Positions 44,048-55,086 of a stretch of DNA of 64,000 nucleotides are shown here, in pieces. The translations under genes were made by a program, and so were the position numbers. Numbering within the stretch: position 1 is the first letter of the stretch; each line of letters begins with the position of its first letter. The notes under the pieces were generated by a model. That model made no database searches. It was given only the letters and a program-made list of their open reading frames with translations, and was not told the origin of the DNA. Source of the stretch: Tupaia tana (Eukaryota; Chordata; Mammalia; Scandentia; Tupaiidae); NCBI GenBank assembly GCA_026018925.1, contig JAKSZU010000020.1, positions 43,611,068-43,675,067 on the forward strand. The letters run 5' to 3'.

Positions 44048-44308
44048 TTTTTTTTTTGAGAGGTTTTTGCTATAGGGAGCATGCGCTTGCCAGACAGACA
44101 GAGAGAGACAGAGAGACAGAAAGCGAGAAATCACCCCCCAGGGGGGATGGCCACGCTGCAATCCCTTCTCCTCCATTCTCCTCTCGGGATCTTGGGCATG
44201 CACGCACACGCACCCAGTGTGAGTTTAAGCCACCGGGTCTGGGACTCGAACCGCAGTCAACTACATGGGAGTCCAGCGACATAGCCATTACACTAACTGC
44301 TGGTCCCA
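44048..44308 (-). mobile_element. SINE A1, first of a stacked pair
   Basis: Complete. AAAGTAAGATTTTTT lies before it (44036) and after it (44309). Confidence 0.95.
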
Positions 44309-44321
44309 AAAGTAAGATTTT

Positions 44322-44550
44322 TTTTAAAGAGAGGCTTTTGCTAGAAATACAGAGAGAGACAGAGACAGAAAGGGAGGAATCATCCCCCAGGAAGATGGCC
44401 ATGCCGCAATCCCTTCTCCTCCATTCTCCTCTCGGGATTTTATGCACACATACGTGCCTGGCGGGAGTTTAAGCCGCTGGGTCCAGGACTCAAACCTGGG
44501 TCGATTACGTGAGAGTCCAGTGACATAACCATTATGCCATCTGCTGGTCC
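44322..44550 (-). mobile_element. SINE A1, second of a stacked pair
   Basis: A1 complement lacking part of the tail region (AGGCTTTTGCTAGAAATACA). AAAATGAGATTTTT follows as a third, diverged copy of the target. Confidence 0.93.
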
Positions 44551-44729
44551 AAAATGAGATTTTTGATTATATCTATTTCACAGCATTATTGAAAGGATTA
44601 TATATGATAATGCTCACCCTTTTGCCTGTGGAATTAATAAAGGTTAATTCTAATGTTGTATATCTTGACAACTGTATAGAAATAGGATATAGAAATATCA
44701 TAATCTAATTAACTGTTTTCTTACTGGGG

Positions 44730-44960
44730 GAAATTCAGTTTCTTCCTTTTTTATGTACAATTGAAAACATAAAATACTTCACTAAATATGCTTTTACACG
44801 CATAACTGGCAATATGTACAATTATTTTACTGGTATAAATTCTTGTAAGTGGAATTACTGAAGTACAAGGATGTGCATTTTAAACGTACATATTGATGGA
44901 TTTCTCCCTGAGAGATGTAGTCATTTAAATTCTTTCCAAGAAATTTTTCTTTCAATTTTT
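44730..44960 (-). mobile_element. L1 3' fragment, reverse
   Basis: GTATAAATTCTTGTAAGTGG and AATTACTGAAGTACAAGGAT parallel the reverse L1 3' end. Flanks 44551-44729 and 44961-45056 are unassigned. Confidence 0.65.
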
Positions 44961-45056
44961 GTTATGGTATGACTTATTAATAGAAGTTTGTTGCTCTTTT
45001 GTCATAAAATTAAAGCTGCCAGAAATTTCCTTTATGGTTTCTTGCCTTTGTGTTAA

Positions 45057-45244
45057 GGGGCTGGCAGGTGGCATGGTGGTTAAGGGTGCTGGAGTCCCAC
45101 TTGGCTGACCATGGTTCAAGTCCTAGACCTGGTGGCTTGCTTTCTCACCTTCTCTCTCTCTTTCCATCTCTCTGTCCTTCTCTGGTCAAATTGAAAAGAA
45201 ATAAATTAATAAAGTTAAAATAATAAAATAATTCTTTAAAAAAA
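45057..45244 (+). mobile_element. SINE B
   Basis: GGGGCTGGCAGGTGGCATGG head to AATAATTCTTTAAAAAAAG. Confidence 0.94.
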
Positions 45245-45419
45245 GACACATAAAAATAATATTTTATGTTAAAAGTTCTTGTATATTTTCTGTTAGTTAT
45301 ACCTTGTTTAAAGTCACATTTAAGTTGTTAATTTATAAAAAATGTATTTTTGTGTATGATTTAAAGTAGACAAAGATGAATGAAAATTTATAAGATCTTC
45401 TTTACATATTTATATGTCT

Positions 45420-45545
45420 TTTTAATTTATTTTTATTTTTAAAATTTGCTATAGGGCATGTGTGCTTGCCAGAGAGAGATGGGGGAGAGAGAGAATAAGA
45501 AATCATGCCCCAAGGGGGATGGCCACGCCACAATCCCTTCGCCTT
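45420..45545 (-). mobile_element. SINE A2 3' half, fused to an inverted B tail
   Basis: Reverse tail and half body to CACAATCCCTTCGCC. No head. A forward CT-rich B tail follows at once. Same topology as 13059-13260. Confidence 0.87.
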
Positions 45546-45632
45546 TATCTCTCTCTCTGTCTCTCTCTGGTGAGCACACATGCTCTAAGCAAACTGAAAA
45601 ATAATAATAAATAAAATTAAATATTTTTTAAA
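45546..45632 (+). mobile_element. SINE B-variant tail only
   Basis: CT stretch, GGTGAGCACACATGCTCTAA and GCAAACTGAAAAATAATAAT. Corresponds to the tail at 43300-43365. Confidence 0.87.
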
Positions 45633-45896
45633 AATCTGACAAGATTTGTAGCTTGATGTTTTCCACAATTTTTGAACAACAATATAATTTCAAGATGAAT
45701 TCCTGAATTGTTCCACCTGCCCAACAATTATTTTCTGAAGCAATTTTTTCCCCCAGTTTTTGCCAAATCTTGGGATTTGGGGCATGCATGCACTTATGAT
45801 TGACATGTTTTTCAAGCTACCGGTTCTGGGACTCGACCCATACAAGCAGCCATGTGGGATCCAGCTGTCTTAACCATCACATTAACTAGCTGCCCC
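45565..45896 (+). repeat. Local duplication, copy 2
   Basis: AATCTGACAAGATTTGTAGC, AGATGAATTCCTGAATTGTT and TTATTTTCTGAAGCAATTTT match copy 1 at 43285-43712. The reverse A2 (about 45755-45896) has an internal deletion relative to copy 1. Confidence 0.75.
45755..45896 (-). mobile_element. SINE A2, internally deleted
   Basis: Reverse tail jumps from CAGTTTTTGCCAAA to TCTTGGGATTTGGGGC, then the head side. Occupies the same place as the A2 of copy 1. Confidence 0.82.
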
Positions 45897-46118
45897 TATT
45901 TTTTTTTAATTATTTATTCATTTGTCTCAGGAGAGAGACAGACGGAATCCACACAAAGTCTTTCCACCGTGCTGTGGCAAGACCTTCCTCAGGCTTCGAG
46001 GGTCACAGGTACCCACGAACCTAACCCGGGCCTTCCCAGAACGCTCTAGCACTAAAGGGTGCCCCGTGTGTGAGGTGTCCGAGGGGGACTCGTACCGTTC
46101 ACAGGAAGATGTGTACTG

Positions 46119-46400
46119 AGGAGCCAGCCACCGCCTGGCGAGGGCAGGTAGGGCCCGCTTGGCCGACTGCGTGCTTCGCATTCCAGACCCAGCGACTTGA
46201 GAAACACGCTGGTACATGAGCAAGCATGCCCGAGATCCTGAAAGGAGGGAGAAGTGGAAAAGGGATGGCAGCATGACCAGCCCCCATGGGGGAGGGATTT
46301 CTCACTTTTCCTTTCTCTCTCTCTTCCTCTCTGTTTCTCTCTAGTGCATTCACATGCCCTCTAGTAAAAATCGGAAAATAAATAAAAAATGAAAACAAAA
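46119..46400 (+). mobile_element. SINE A2, old
   Basis: GAGCCAGCCACCGCCTGGCG head, GACTTGAGAAACACGCTGG, CATGCCCGAGATCCTGAAAG and the CT stretch. 45897-46118 upstream is unassigned with a T-rich start. Confidence 0.75.
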
Positions 46401-46552
46401 AATGAGTATTATGAAAAAACTATGCATGAATTTCTTTTATATATCAAAATAAACTCATATTTTAATTCCATTTTCCACCAGCTTTTGAAGTTCCCACACA
46501 TAAGCCACAGCATACAATACCTTGTGTAGTAGTATTGTTTTTTTTTTTTTTT

Positions 46553-46790
46553 TGCACTCAGTGATATGTTTTGCAAATCTTTTTGTGTCAATGCAGAGCG
46601 ATCTCTCATCCTTTTCTACTTATGCATGCTATTCATAATATGATTCTTAGTTTATTTAGCCAGTCTCCTGTTGATAGTCACTTAGAGTTTCTGATTTTTC
46701 ACTATTCCAACTACTGCTACATCCTTGTACCTGTCTTACTATGACATGTGCAAATGCTTTCTCAGGGAGATATAGAAAATTGGAATAGCT
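46553..46790 (-). mobile_element. L1 3' fragment, reverse
   Basis: Reverse L1 3' region (TATTTAGCCAGTCTCCTGTTG). Continues at 47260 after the SINE insertion. 46401-46552 is unassigned and ends in poly(T). Confidence 0.75.
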
Positions 46791-47259
46791 GGGGCTGGCA
46801 GGTGGCATGGTGGTTAAGGGTGCTGGACTCCCACATGGCCAACTGCAGTTTGAGTCCTGGACCTGGCAAATTGCTTTCTCACTTTCTCTCTCTCTCTTTC
46901 TCTCTCTGTCCCTTTCTGGTCAAATTTTTAAAAAGTTTTTATTATTTATTTATTTATTTTGGAGAGGTTTTGCTATAGGGCACGTGTGCGTGCCAGAAAG
47001 ACAGAGAGAGACAGACAGACAGAAAGTGAGAAATCACCCCCCGGGGGGGGGGGATGGCCACGCTGCAATGCCTTCTCCTCCATCTCTTCTTGGGATCTTG
47101 GGCACGCACACACATGCACCCAGCGTGAGTCTAAGCCACCAGGTCCTGGACTTGAACCGCGGTCGACTACATGAGAGTCCAGTGACATAGCCATTATGCC
47201 AACTGCTGGTCCCACTCTCTGGTCAAATTTTAAAAGAATAAATAAATTTAAAAAAAAAA
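46791..47259 (+). mobile_element. SINE B split by an A1
   Basis: B at 46791-46934 and 47215-47259. Outer TSD GGAATAGCT lies within the L1. Confidence 0.93.
46935..47214 (-). mobile_element. SINE A1 nested in B
   Basis: Complete A1 complement. TCTGGTCAAATTTT of the host B is duplicated on both sides. Confidence 0.95.
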
Positions 47260-47392
47260 GTGGAATAGCTATAGATGTAGTTTAATGAACTAGTTAGGCT
47301 TTTTATTTTACTAGACTCTGTAAAATTAGCTCCTGAATTGGCTCACCAAATTTATACTTCTATCAGTAGTGTGTGAGGGCAACTCTACTTAT
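47260..47392 (-). mobile_element. L1 3' fragment, continuation
   Basis: CCAAATTTATACTTCTATCA and surrounding bases match the reverse L1 3' region. Confidence 0.7.
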
Positions 47393-47412
47393 TTAAAATC
47401 TCACATTTACTG

Positions 47413-47680
47413 GAGACCAGCAGTTGCCGTAATGGCTATGTCGCTGGACTCCCATGTAGTTGGCTGTGGTTCAAGTCCCGGATCCGGTGGCTTAAAACTC
47501 ACGCCAGGCGCGTGTGTGTGTGTGTGTGCGTGCCCAAGATCCCAAGAGGAAAACGGAGGAGAAGGGATTGTGGCATGGCCATCCCCTTGGGGATGTGATG
47601 TCTCTCTGTCTCTCTCTGTCTTTCTGGCAAGTGCATGTGCCCCAGAGCCAAAAAAACAAAACAAAACAAAACAAAACAAA
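47413..47680 (+). mobile_element. SINE A1
   Basis: Complete, with an expanded (GT)n in the body and (AAAAC)n tail. TSD CTCACAKTTACT. Confidence 0.95.
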
Positions 47681-48100
47681 CTCACAGTTACTAACACTGA
47701 ATTCTTAGAGTCTGTTTACAGATAATGTTCTCTTTTACAGCTTTGTCTGTTTCAGGACCCGACCCTGTTGGTAATCTATGAACCAGGGTCAAGACTAGAA
47801 ACAATGTAACTATTTCCACTTCTTCAGATCATGGGAGACACTTTTTTTCTATAGTCAATTCCAAAATTGCTTCAGTGAATTTTGAGTAGAGTTGTCTTCT
47901 CCCTAGCAAAGGTGGTAGAGTTTAACTATTTGGAACAACATTTTAAACCCTTCCAGGGCACAACGACTCTAACTTTGACTAGTAAAATGGAGACGAGAGT
48001 TGGGAAAAGAGAAAGCATTTCTCTAAGTGCTCTTTTGAAATGAATTCTACCAGTTCTGTAAGATGGATAATAGATTCTCCATGAGGAAGGTTTCTCAGTT
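47681..48100. other. Unassigned DNA
   Basis: About 420 bp with no recognised features. Confidence 0.5.
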
Positions 48101-48352
48101 CTTTTTTTAAATTTCCCAGAGGGGGCATGAGCTCAGCAGAGAAAGACAGAGTGAGAGATGGAGGGGGAGAAGGCGCTCCCTAATGGGCACAGACACAGCA
48201 CAGTCCCTTCTCCTTCCGGCATCTCTTGTCGTGTGATTGCGCAGATGCGCAGTGGTGCTCCTCGGGCTCTGCAGGCCGTTGGGGCCAGGATTGGACTGCA
48301 TGGTCGGCCACGTGGGGTCCAGCTTCCTTAATCTATGACCCTCGAGGCTGGC
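48101..48352 (-). mobile_element. SINE A2, old
   Basis: AGAGGGGGCATGAGCTCAGC to CCCTCGAGGCTGGC. First of two adjacent reverse copies. Confidence 0.85.
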
Positions 48353-48422
48353 TTTCTTTGTTTTGTTTTTGTTTTCTAATTTGCCAGAGGCTGCATATAC
48401 TTGTGGGGGCAGTGAGTAGAAG

Positions 48423-48457
<35 letters not shown>

Positions 48458-48643
48458 CATCCCCACGTGGCGTGGTAATGCCACAGTTCCTTCTCCTCTC
48501 TCTCTCATCCTTCAGGGCTTGGGACACCCCTGCGCGCATGCCCAGCGTGTTTTTTAAGCCTCCAGGCCCAGGAGTCAAACCATCGTATGTAGACAGCCCT
48601 GTGGGATCCAGCTGCCTTCCCCACAAGGCCACAGGCTAGCCCC
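48353..48643 (-). mobile_element. SINE A2, old, with (GA)n
   Basis: TAATTTGCCAGAGGCTGCAT, a (GA)n run at 48427-48455, body and head to CCACAGGCTAGCCCC. The motif CTCAGTTCT flanks the pair. Confidence 0.87.
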
Positions 48644-48749
48644 GCTCAGTTCTGGGTTGTTTCTGTAACCGTCACTGCCCTTGGTTCTCTGCCAAGGGAC
48701 AAATCCAAGGAATACTGGTAGGGAGAAAAGGTTCCACGTTATTGCTGCT

Positions 48750-48832
48750 ACAAGCCACTGGGTCTGGGACTTGACCCACAGTCAGCCATGTGGGAATCCA
48801 GTGCCTTAACCACCATACCACCTGCTGGCCCC
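48750..48832 (-). mobile_element. SINE head-only fragment
   Basis: Only the tRNA-like head complement (ACAAGCCACTGGGTCTGGGA to CCACCTGCTGGCCCC). Body and tail are missing. Confidence 0.85.
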
Positions 48833-48892
48833 GAGCATTACCGTTTAAGAACTGGGGGCCCTGAAGATATAAATTCCCAGAACCCAAGCTTT

Positions 48893-49151
48893 TTTTTTTG
48901 GGGGGGGGGAGGTTTTTGCTATAGGGTGCGTGCGCTCGCCAGACAGAGAGACCGAGAGACAGAAACCAAGAAATCACCCCGCCAGGGGGGATGGCCATGC
49001 CGCAATCCCTTCTCCTCCATACTCCTCTTGGGATCTTGGGCACGCACGCACACGCGCCCGGCGTGAGTTTCAAGCCACTGGGTCCGGGACCTGAACTGCT
49101 GTCGACTACGTGGGAGTCCAGCAACATAGCCACTACGCTAACCGCTGGTCC
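48893..49151 (-). mobile_element. SINE A1
   Basis: Complete. TSD GAACCYAAGCTTTTT on both sides. Confidence 0.95.
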
Positions 49152-49752
49152 CGAACCTAAGCTTTTTCATGACTGAAGCTTTATGTTATACAATACTTTG
49201 CCACCTGGCTAAACGAGTCTTTCTCATTTTTATTTTTAAACTTTTTTTTTGAAATAATATATTTAGTCTTCCAAATAAACTTTAGAATTACTCTATAAAG
49301 GTAAAAACTGGTATTTAAAATTTACTGAGCCAGGCTTCTGGCCTAGCGGTTGACAGAGGGAGAGCCCACATGGCCAGCCACAGCGTTCAAAGGCCAGGCC
49401 CATCAGCCCAGAAACATGCCAGCTGTGTATGCAGGCAAGCCAGACATAATAAAAAAAGAATTTAAATTCTGTCTGTGTTACATCTATACATTTACTCGGA
49501 AATACTTAATCTGTTTATCATATTTGGTACTTTCAATCAGAAAAATAGTATGTCCCCATTTTTTCAAACTTTCTTTTGTATTCTTTAGTAGAATTTCAGA
49601 ATTGTCTTAACTCATTTTATTCTTTAGTCATTAAAAAAAGTCTGGAAATATTTATTTACTGTATAAATGTTCTTAAAAGTCAAATGATTTCATATGCACA
49701 CATACATCTTGGTGGTTATGCTAAGTGCTAGCAGAAGTGATTAGAATTTTTT
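49152..49752. other. Unassigned DNA with an old SINE head
   Basis: 49326-49440 reads like a worn forward A2 (GAGCCAGGCTTCTGGCCTAG, CCCACATGGCCAGCCAC). The rest is AT-rich and unassigned. Confidence 0.5.
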
Positions 49753-50012
49753 TTATTTTTTTTGGAGAGGTTTTTGTCATAGGGCGCGTGCGCTCACCAG
49801 ACAGAGAGAGACAGAGAGATAGAAAGAGAGAAATCACCCCCCCCAGGGGGGATGGCCACACCGCATCCCTTCTCCTCCATTCTCCTCTCAGGATCTTGGG
49901 CACGCACGCACACGCGCCCGGCATGAGTTTTAAGCCACTGGGTCCAGGACGCAAACCGCGGTCGACTACGTGGGAGTCCAGCAACATAGCCATTATGCTA
50001 ACTGCTGGTCCC
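49753..50012 (-). mobile_element. SINE A1
   Basis: Complete complement. AGAATTTTTYTTTT on both sides. Confidence 0.95.
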
Positions 50013-50024
50013 AGAATTTTTCTT

Positions 50025-50286
50025 TTTTTGAGAGAGGGTTTTTTTGTTACGGGGCGCATGCGCTCACCAGAAAGACAGAGAGAGATAGAGAGACAGAAAA
50101 CGAGAAATCACCCCCCAGGAGGATGGCCATGCCACAATCCCCTCTCCTCCATTCTCCTCCTGGGATCTTGGGCACACACACACATGCACCTGGCATGAGT
50201 TTAAGCCACCGGGTCTGGGACTTGAACTGCGGTCGACCACATGGGAGTCCAGTGACATAGCCATTACGCTAACTTCTGGTCCTCAC
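50025..50286 (-). mobile_element. SINE A1 next to an inversion breakpoint
   Basis: Complete A1 complement. Its head-side flank AACATGCTAATTCTT (50287-50301) is the exact reverse complement of the flank of the SINE tail at 50604-50656. Confidence 0.94.
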
Positions 50287-50301
50287 AACATGCTAATTCT
50301 T

Positions 50302-50603
50302 AAAGACTTTCCAGGAGACTCTGTGATCCAGCGAATGGATGCCAACTGAAAGTTTGGAAGTTGCTACAAGTCTGAAACAGTGACCTTTCAGTTAACCTAT
50401 CTTTGGGATTTCTGACTTGCTTTACTTTTGCCTCACTTTGCAGAGATGTTTAGGCTGCTGTGAACGCTCATCCTGTTTAAATAACGTGTGTGCTGCCACC
50501 TTAAAGGTTTGAGTACTGGCTCAAGGATTCATGTTATCCCAGGGACAGCATCTCCCAGCCTAATACCACCTGGGAGGCTCCAAAGGACCCTTGCATGCAT
50601 TTT
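50302..50603. other. Probable inverted segment, unique DNA
   Basis: About 300 bp with no repeat, enclosed by SINE pieces whose flanks form a perfect inverted repeat. Confidence 0.6.
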
Positions 50604-50656
50604 TCTGGAGAGCACATGTGCCCTATAGGAAAAACCTCTCCAAAAACACACACAAA
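50604..50656 (+). mobile_element. SINE A-type tail only
   Basis: CTGGAGAGCACATGTGCCCT, AGGAAAAACCTCTCCAAAA, then AAGAATTAGCATGTT (50657-50671). Head and body absent. Confidence 0.88.
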
Positions 50657-50671
50657 AAGAATTAGCATGTT

Positions 50672-53600
50672 TTTAAAGAGGTGAGGAAGTTAAGATGACA
50701 TGTTAACAAGAGAAACAAAAATAGTAGATGAGAAGAATCAGACCAAACTTCCCGTCTCATTTATTTTGGTTTTCCACCAGGATTTCAGAATTGAGTAGCC
50801 ACTTTGTTACTTTCAAGAACCATTCAGGTATTAGGAATTTGAAGGCGATGCAGTTTCTCCTTTGCTTTATCAGGGAGCTCAATTCAAGTTCTGTTAAATC
50901 TACAAAAATCAATATGAAGTATACGTATTATGTGACCGTTGCATCTGAAGTATCTTGTATAGAATATAGGGCAGATACAATGGGGCGGCCAAGCACATGT
51001 AATTTACCCAACAAATCTAAAGCACTCCCACATTGATTTTTTGCAGTTTTCTAGCCCCCAGTCACTGACAGAGAAAAAAATGGCTTACTTTCATAGCATG
51101 GGATACTTAAGGCTAGGAAACGTTCATCTTAGTGCCCTCTAATTCAGGACTGTCTTTTTGTTGCCTTTCTTGATGGGCTTTTTTTAGGTCATTTAAAAAA
51201 TACTTGTCTTCTCTAAAATGTTATGACAAGAAAATAAAATGGTTTTTAAAATGTTCTGATTTGTTGATTAATTTTGCCCCTAAAATTATATTATACTAGC
51301 GTTGTTTTTAATGTTTTAACTATTTCCCCAATGCAATTATCTTGAAATAACTATGAATAGAAAATTGTATCTAACTGAAAAGACAGGCTTTCATAATGTA
51401 TTAAAGTACCTAATTTAGCAACTAGAATAAAAGGGACACACAGAAACCATTTTTGAGACTGTAATTATAAGTTAAGTCACTATTAAAATGACATGCATAT
51501 ATATTTCCAGTTTAAAGTAATTAAAGCTTTTTTCCCCCTAAATGCTTTCACTCACAGGATGAGACAGTTGTGAACTTCTAGTTCATACATACACAAAGAT
51601 ATTCCATGGGATTTACCTACCGTACAAAACAGAGAAGAATCTGTCCGCATTGTTCAGATCAGTGTAAACAAGTGTGTTCGACTGCCTGGACCATGCCACC
51701 TTCACCAACTGCAGACTGGCTTGCATTTTAACCAGGGTAGCCGACTGAAATATGGTCAGAATTATATTTGAAAACCCAAATAACAGCAGAGTGGTGACAC
51801 TTAAACGTAACCCAGCCTTAGGGACGTTGTATGTTTCGAGCTGTAGCTGCACCCTCTGATTTTATTTACTCATAAGTATCATTAATACCAAAGACATATA
51901 TAACCTTAGGTGTCAGTATGTCGCTCGCTCTCTCTTCAAGTCTTTAGTAGTTGCATGCTTATCTATTTCAGTCAAATGTATTTCTTATCAAAAAAAAAAA
52001 AAAAAAGTGAGAGACCTGACAATACAGTGTTATCGAATTTTTTCAGCTGAGACCCACATGTCATTCAGCATTCAGACATGCTTGCGCTTGATTGATGGAT
52101 GGGTTTGTGACAAATAAAACTAGGATCAACAGCTTTGCACCTTTTCCCCCATCAGAGGCCAGAGTAAAGCATAACTCTGTAACAATAGTGGGATTAGGGA
52201 TGCATTAGCTCTTCATCGACCAAAACCACCCGTTCCCATCAACACTTCGCACGTAATAACCTGAAGCTATGATAAGGAAACAAAAGGAGGAGAAAAGGGA
52301 CAGGAGAAAACAAATCAATAAAAGAAGGGAACGTCTGAAAGATGTACTGTCCAAATGAAGATTTTTTCTCTTGCACTGCTGGGCTAATGTTCCTAAATGT
52401 GGAAACAATACCTGACCCAGAGTTTTGATGGGTGGAAGCAGATTGACACATTGTTTAAACATAGGTTGAGCACCTGCACACTGATATTTAGACTAGTTTT
52501 GTTTTTTGCAGGCCAGAAGACATGATAGTGTTTACGTTAACCCACCTCTGTAATTGTTCTTAAAAAAAAACAACAATACTGTTTTCACCTGAAGTGCTTA
52601 GAGTCTGTGGGGCCATTCTGGGATAATTAGAACACTCGTATGCACACGTGGTTTGATGTCCAAATCCGTAGCATAGTCACAAATACTCCCTTACATACAG
52701 GTTAGTATGAAGAATCTCAATTGATTAGTTTACTAAGAGTCGCACAAAGCATGCCTCATCCCCCGTCAGAGAGACTGGTATCCCTTTACGCAGACGAATA
52801 CCTGTCCCGGAAGAGTCTTACTTTTCTATGTGGATTTTTGGGGGGCAGGGAGGGGGGAGTGTAAAATCTTTCTCCATAAAATTTTTCTTCATTCTCAACT
52901 CATAGAATATTTTGATGATAATTTCATCATTTTCTCTACAAACAATGGACCGTTAAGCTTATTTATTCCGTTTTTTTTGTTCCTTTTCTTTAGAGAGCTT
53001 TTGATTTTTGTATTACCTATCATATTTGTCCTAATTTACAATTTATTCTAATTGGCCATTGAATGGGCCAGTATGGTTTTCCCCTGGTGAGGACGAACAT
53101 TAGTGATATTTGTTCTCCTCAGAAGAAGAGGGACACAGGGAGGGAAAAGCCCAGGTCCTAATTGTGGAGCCCTGATCTCAGGAAGGCACTTCATCATTTC
53201 GCTTCAGTTTTCACACTTAGAATAAGAAGAGGATTGTGCCATCTAATTCGTCATTATCACCCTCATCACCATCATTATTAATATTATCATTATTCTTCAT
53301 TGACATGCTGTAGTGCTTCATTTTCTGGTTAAAGTTTGCAAAGTGTTGAGAAGTAAAAGCCATTTAGTTCTACCCTCTTTTTTAGTTCTGGGGGGATGAT
53401 GGAAGTTCTTGCTCGTGTTTAAGTAAACATAAAAATAAATGAGAGAAATTGTCCCATATTAAAAATAACATGTAGATCCCTAAGACAGGGCAGTGTCTCC
53501 TAAACTGCAGACCAAGGAGTCCAAGAAACGAAAAGTTTCTAGATGAAAATCAACTTCAGGACATTTTATTGTTTTATCTGTGGAACAAATTCTAGTTTCA

Positions 53601-53820
53601 TGCCTGACCTCAAGTCTTATTTCAGGCGATACAAAGTCAACTGCGTGTGACGGCCGAGTCAGCTGGGTGTGTAAAGCAGGCCGGTACGCACATTATTGGG
53701 GGTCTGGGCTGACAGCGGACGAATTAGGAAATGCAGTTGTTTTTCTATAATTGCAAACAGAATAATTACATTTTAGTTATGCCTCTAGGAAAATTCTTTG
53801 GACTTAAAAATAGTTAAAAT
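50672..53820. other. SINE-free unique stretch (3.1 kb)
   Basis: No A1, A2, B, L1 or MIR copy was recognised over 3.1 kb, against about one SINE per 600 bp elsewhere. Small A-runs and ATT-type microsatellites occur (e.g. 53245-53300). No confident exon, but see the reverse reading frame at 51613-51852. Confidence 0.6.
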
Positions 53821-53821
53821 T

Positions 53822-53951
53822 GGGGCTGGCAGGTGGCGTGGTGGCTAAGGGCTCTGGACTCCCACATGGCTGACTGTGGTTCAAGTCCTGGACCTGGTGG
53901 CTTGCTTTCTCACTTTCTCTCTCTCTGTCCCTCTCTGGTCACATAAAATAA

Positions 53952-53982
<31 letters not shown>

Positions 53983-54007
53983 AGCTAAATAAAAAAATTC
54001 TTTAAAG
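53822..54007 (+). mobile_element. SINE B, first of a stacked pair
   Basis: Complete B with (AAAT)n. AGTTAAAATT lies before and after. Confidence 0.94.
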
Positions 54008-54024
54008 AAAAGTTAAAATTTCAT

Positions 54025-54286
54025 GGGACCAGCAGTTAGTGTAATAGCTATGTTGCTGGACTCCCATGTAGCCAACCGCAATTCAAGTTCCAGACCCAGT
54101 GGCTTAAACTCACACCGGGCGCGTGTGCGTGCGTGCCCAAGATCCCGAGAGGAGAATGGAGGAGAAGGGATTGCGGCGTGGCCATTCCCCGGGGGGTGAT
54201 TTCTCACTTTCTGTCTCTGTCTGTCTGTCTGGCAAGCGCATGCGCCCTATAGCAAAAATCTCTCAAAAAAAAAAAAAAAAAGAAAA
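54025..54286 (+). mobile_element. SINE A1, second of a stacked pair
   Basis: Complete A1. AAAAGTTAAAATTTC on both sides, nested in the B target duplication. Confidence 0.95.
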
Positions 54287-54301
54287 GAAAAGTTAAAATT
54301 T

Positions 54302-54500
54302 CTTTAAAAGAATTATTTATTTAATCTTATTTATCATTATTGTTGTTTTTACTTTGCTATGGGGCATGTGTACTCCCCAGAGAGATACAGAGACAGAGAC
54401 AGAGAGTGAAAGTGAGAAAGCAAGCCGCCAGGTCTAGGACTTGACCCATGGTCAGCCTCGTGGGAATCCAGCGCCTTTAACCATCTCACCTTCGGGCCCC
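54302..54500 (-). mobile_element. SINE B variant
   Basis: TTAAAAGAATTATTTATTTA tail with TTGCTATGGGGCATGTGTAC, head to ACCTTCGGGCCCC. Third SINE in a row. Confidence 0.9.
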
Positions 54501-55079
54501 CGAAAGTACAAGTGTTAACGCCCCACACATTTGACATGTCAGGTCATACAGCATTCCGTACATCAGCAGAGTTGTTACTTGCTCTGATCATCTCTGTATA
54601 AGCGGGAAATCTTTAAGGTCACAAACTCGATTAAAGGCATATAGTCTACTTTTTTGATCTCTGAATTTGACCTGTTTAAAATTGGTGTAATCTAGTGATT
54701 TTTCCTTTCAATGACTAGATACGGCCTGGAAATCTCGACCAGGGGATGCGCTAGGTCACCTGGGGGCAGTCCGAGTAACCTCGTGGGGTGTGCCCTGCTG
54801 AGGCCGAGTGTGCTGATGCTGTGAGTGGGCTCGCTTCGCTCTCGACAAGACCACTCACTACTTGGCTTCTGTTTTCTTAAAATTAAAAGCAGATGTTGGC
54901 CTCTCACTCCCTACCTTAGAACATGTGCAGGAAGAGTTCCAATATTTCAGAGGCCTAACATTTCAATATAAAAGGACATTAGTAGGCCAAATCTATGTTT
55001 TACTCTAAACGGGAGTACGACCTCTGCTTCTATTGTAAAGCATACAGCATGTGCCTAACTAACTTTTCTTTATAGCATA
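54501..55079. other. Unassigned DNA
   Basis: About 580 bp with no recognised features. Confidence 0.5.
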
Positions 55080-55086
55080 GCCAATT

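Noticed and set aside
52205-52462. Reverse frame of 85 codons with a hydrophobic segment
   Set aside because: No splice sites, family resemblance or conservation evidence. Length is compatible with chance in AT-rich DNA.
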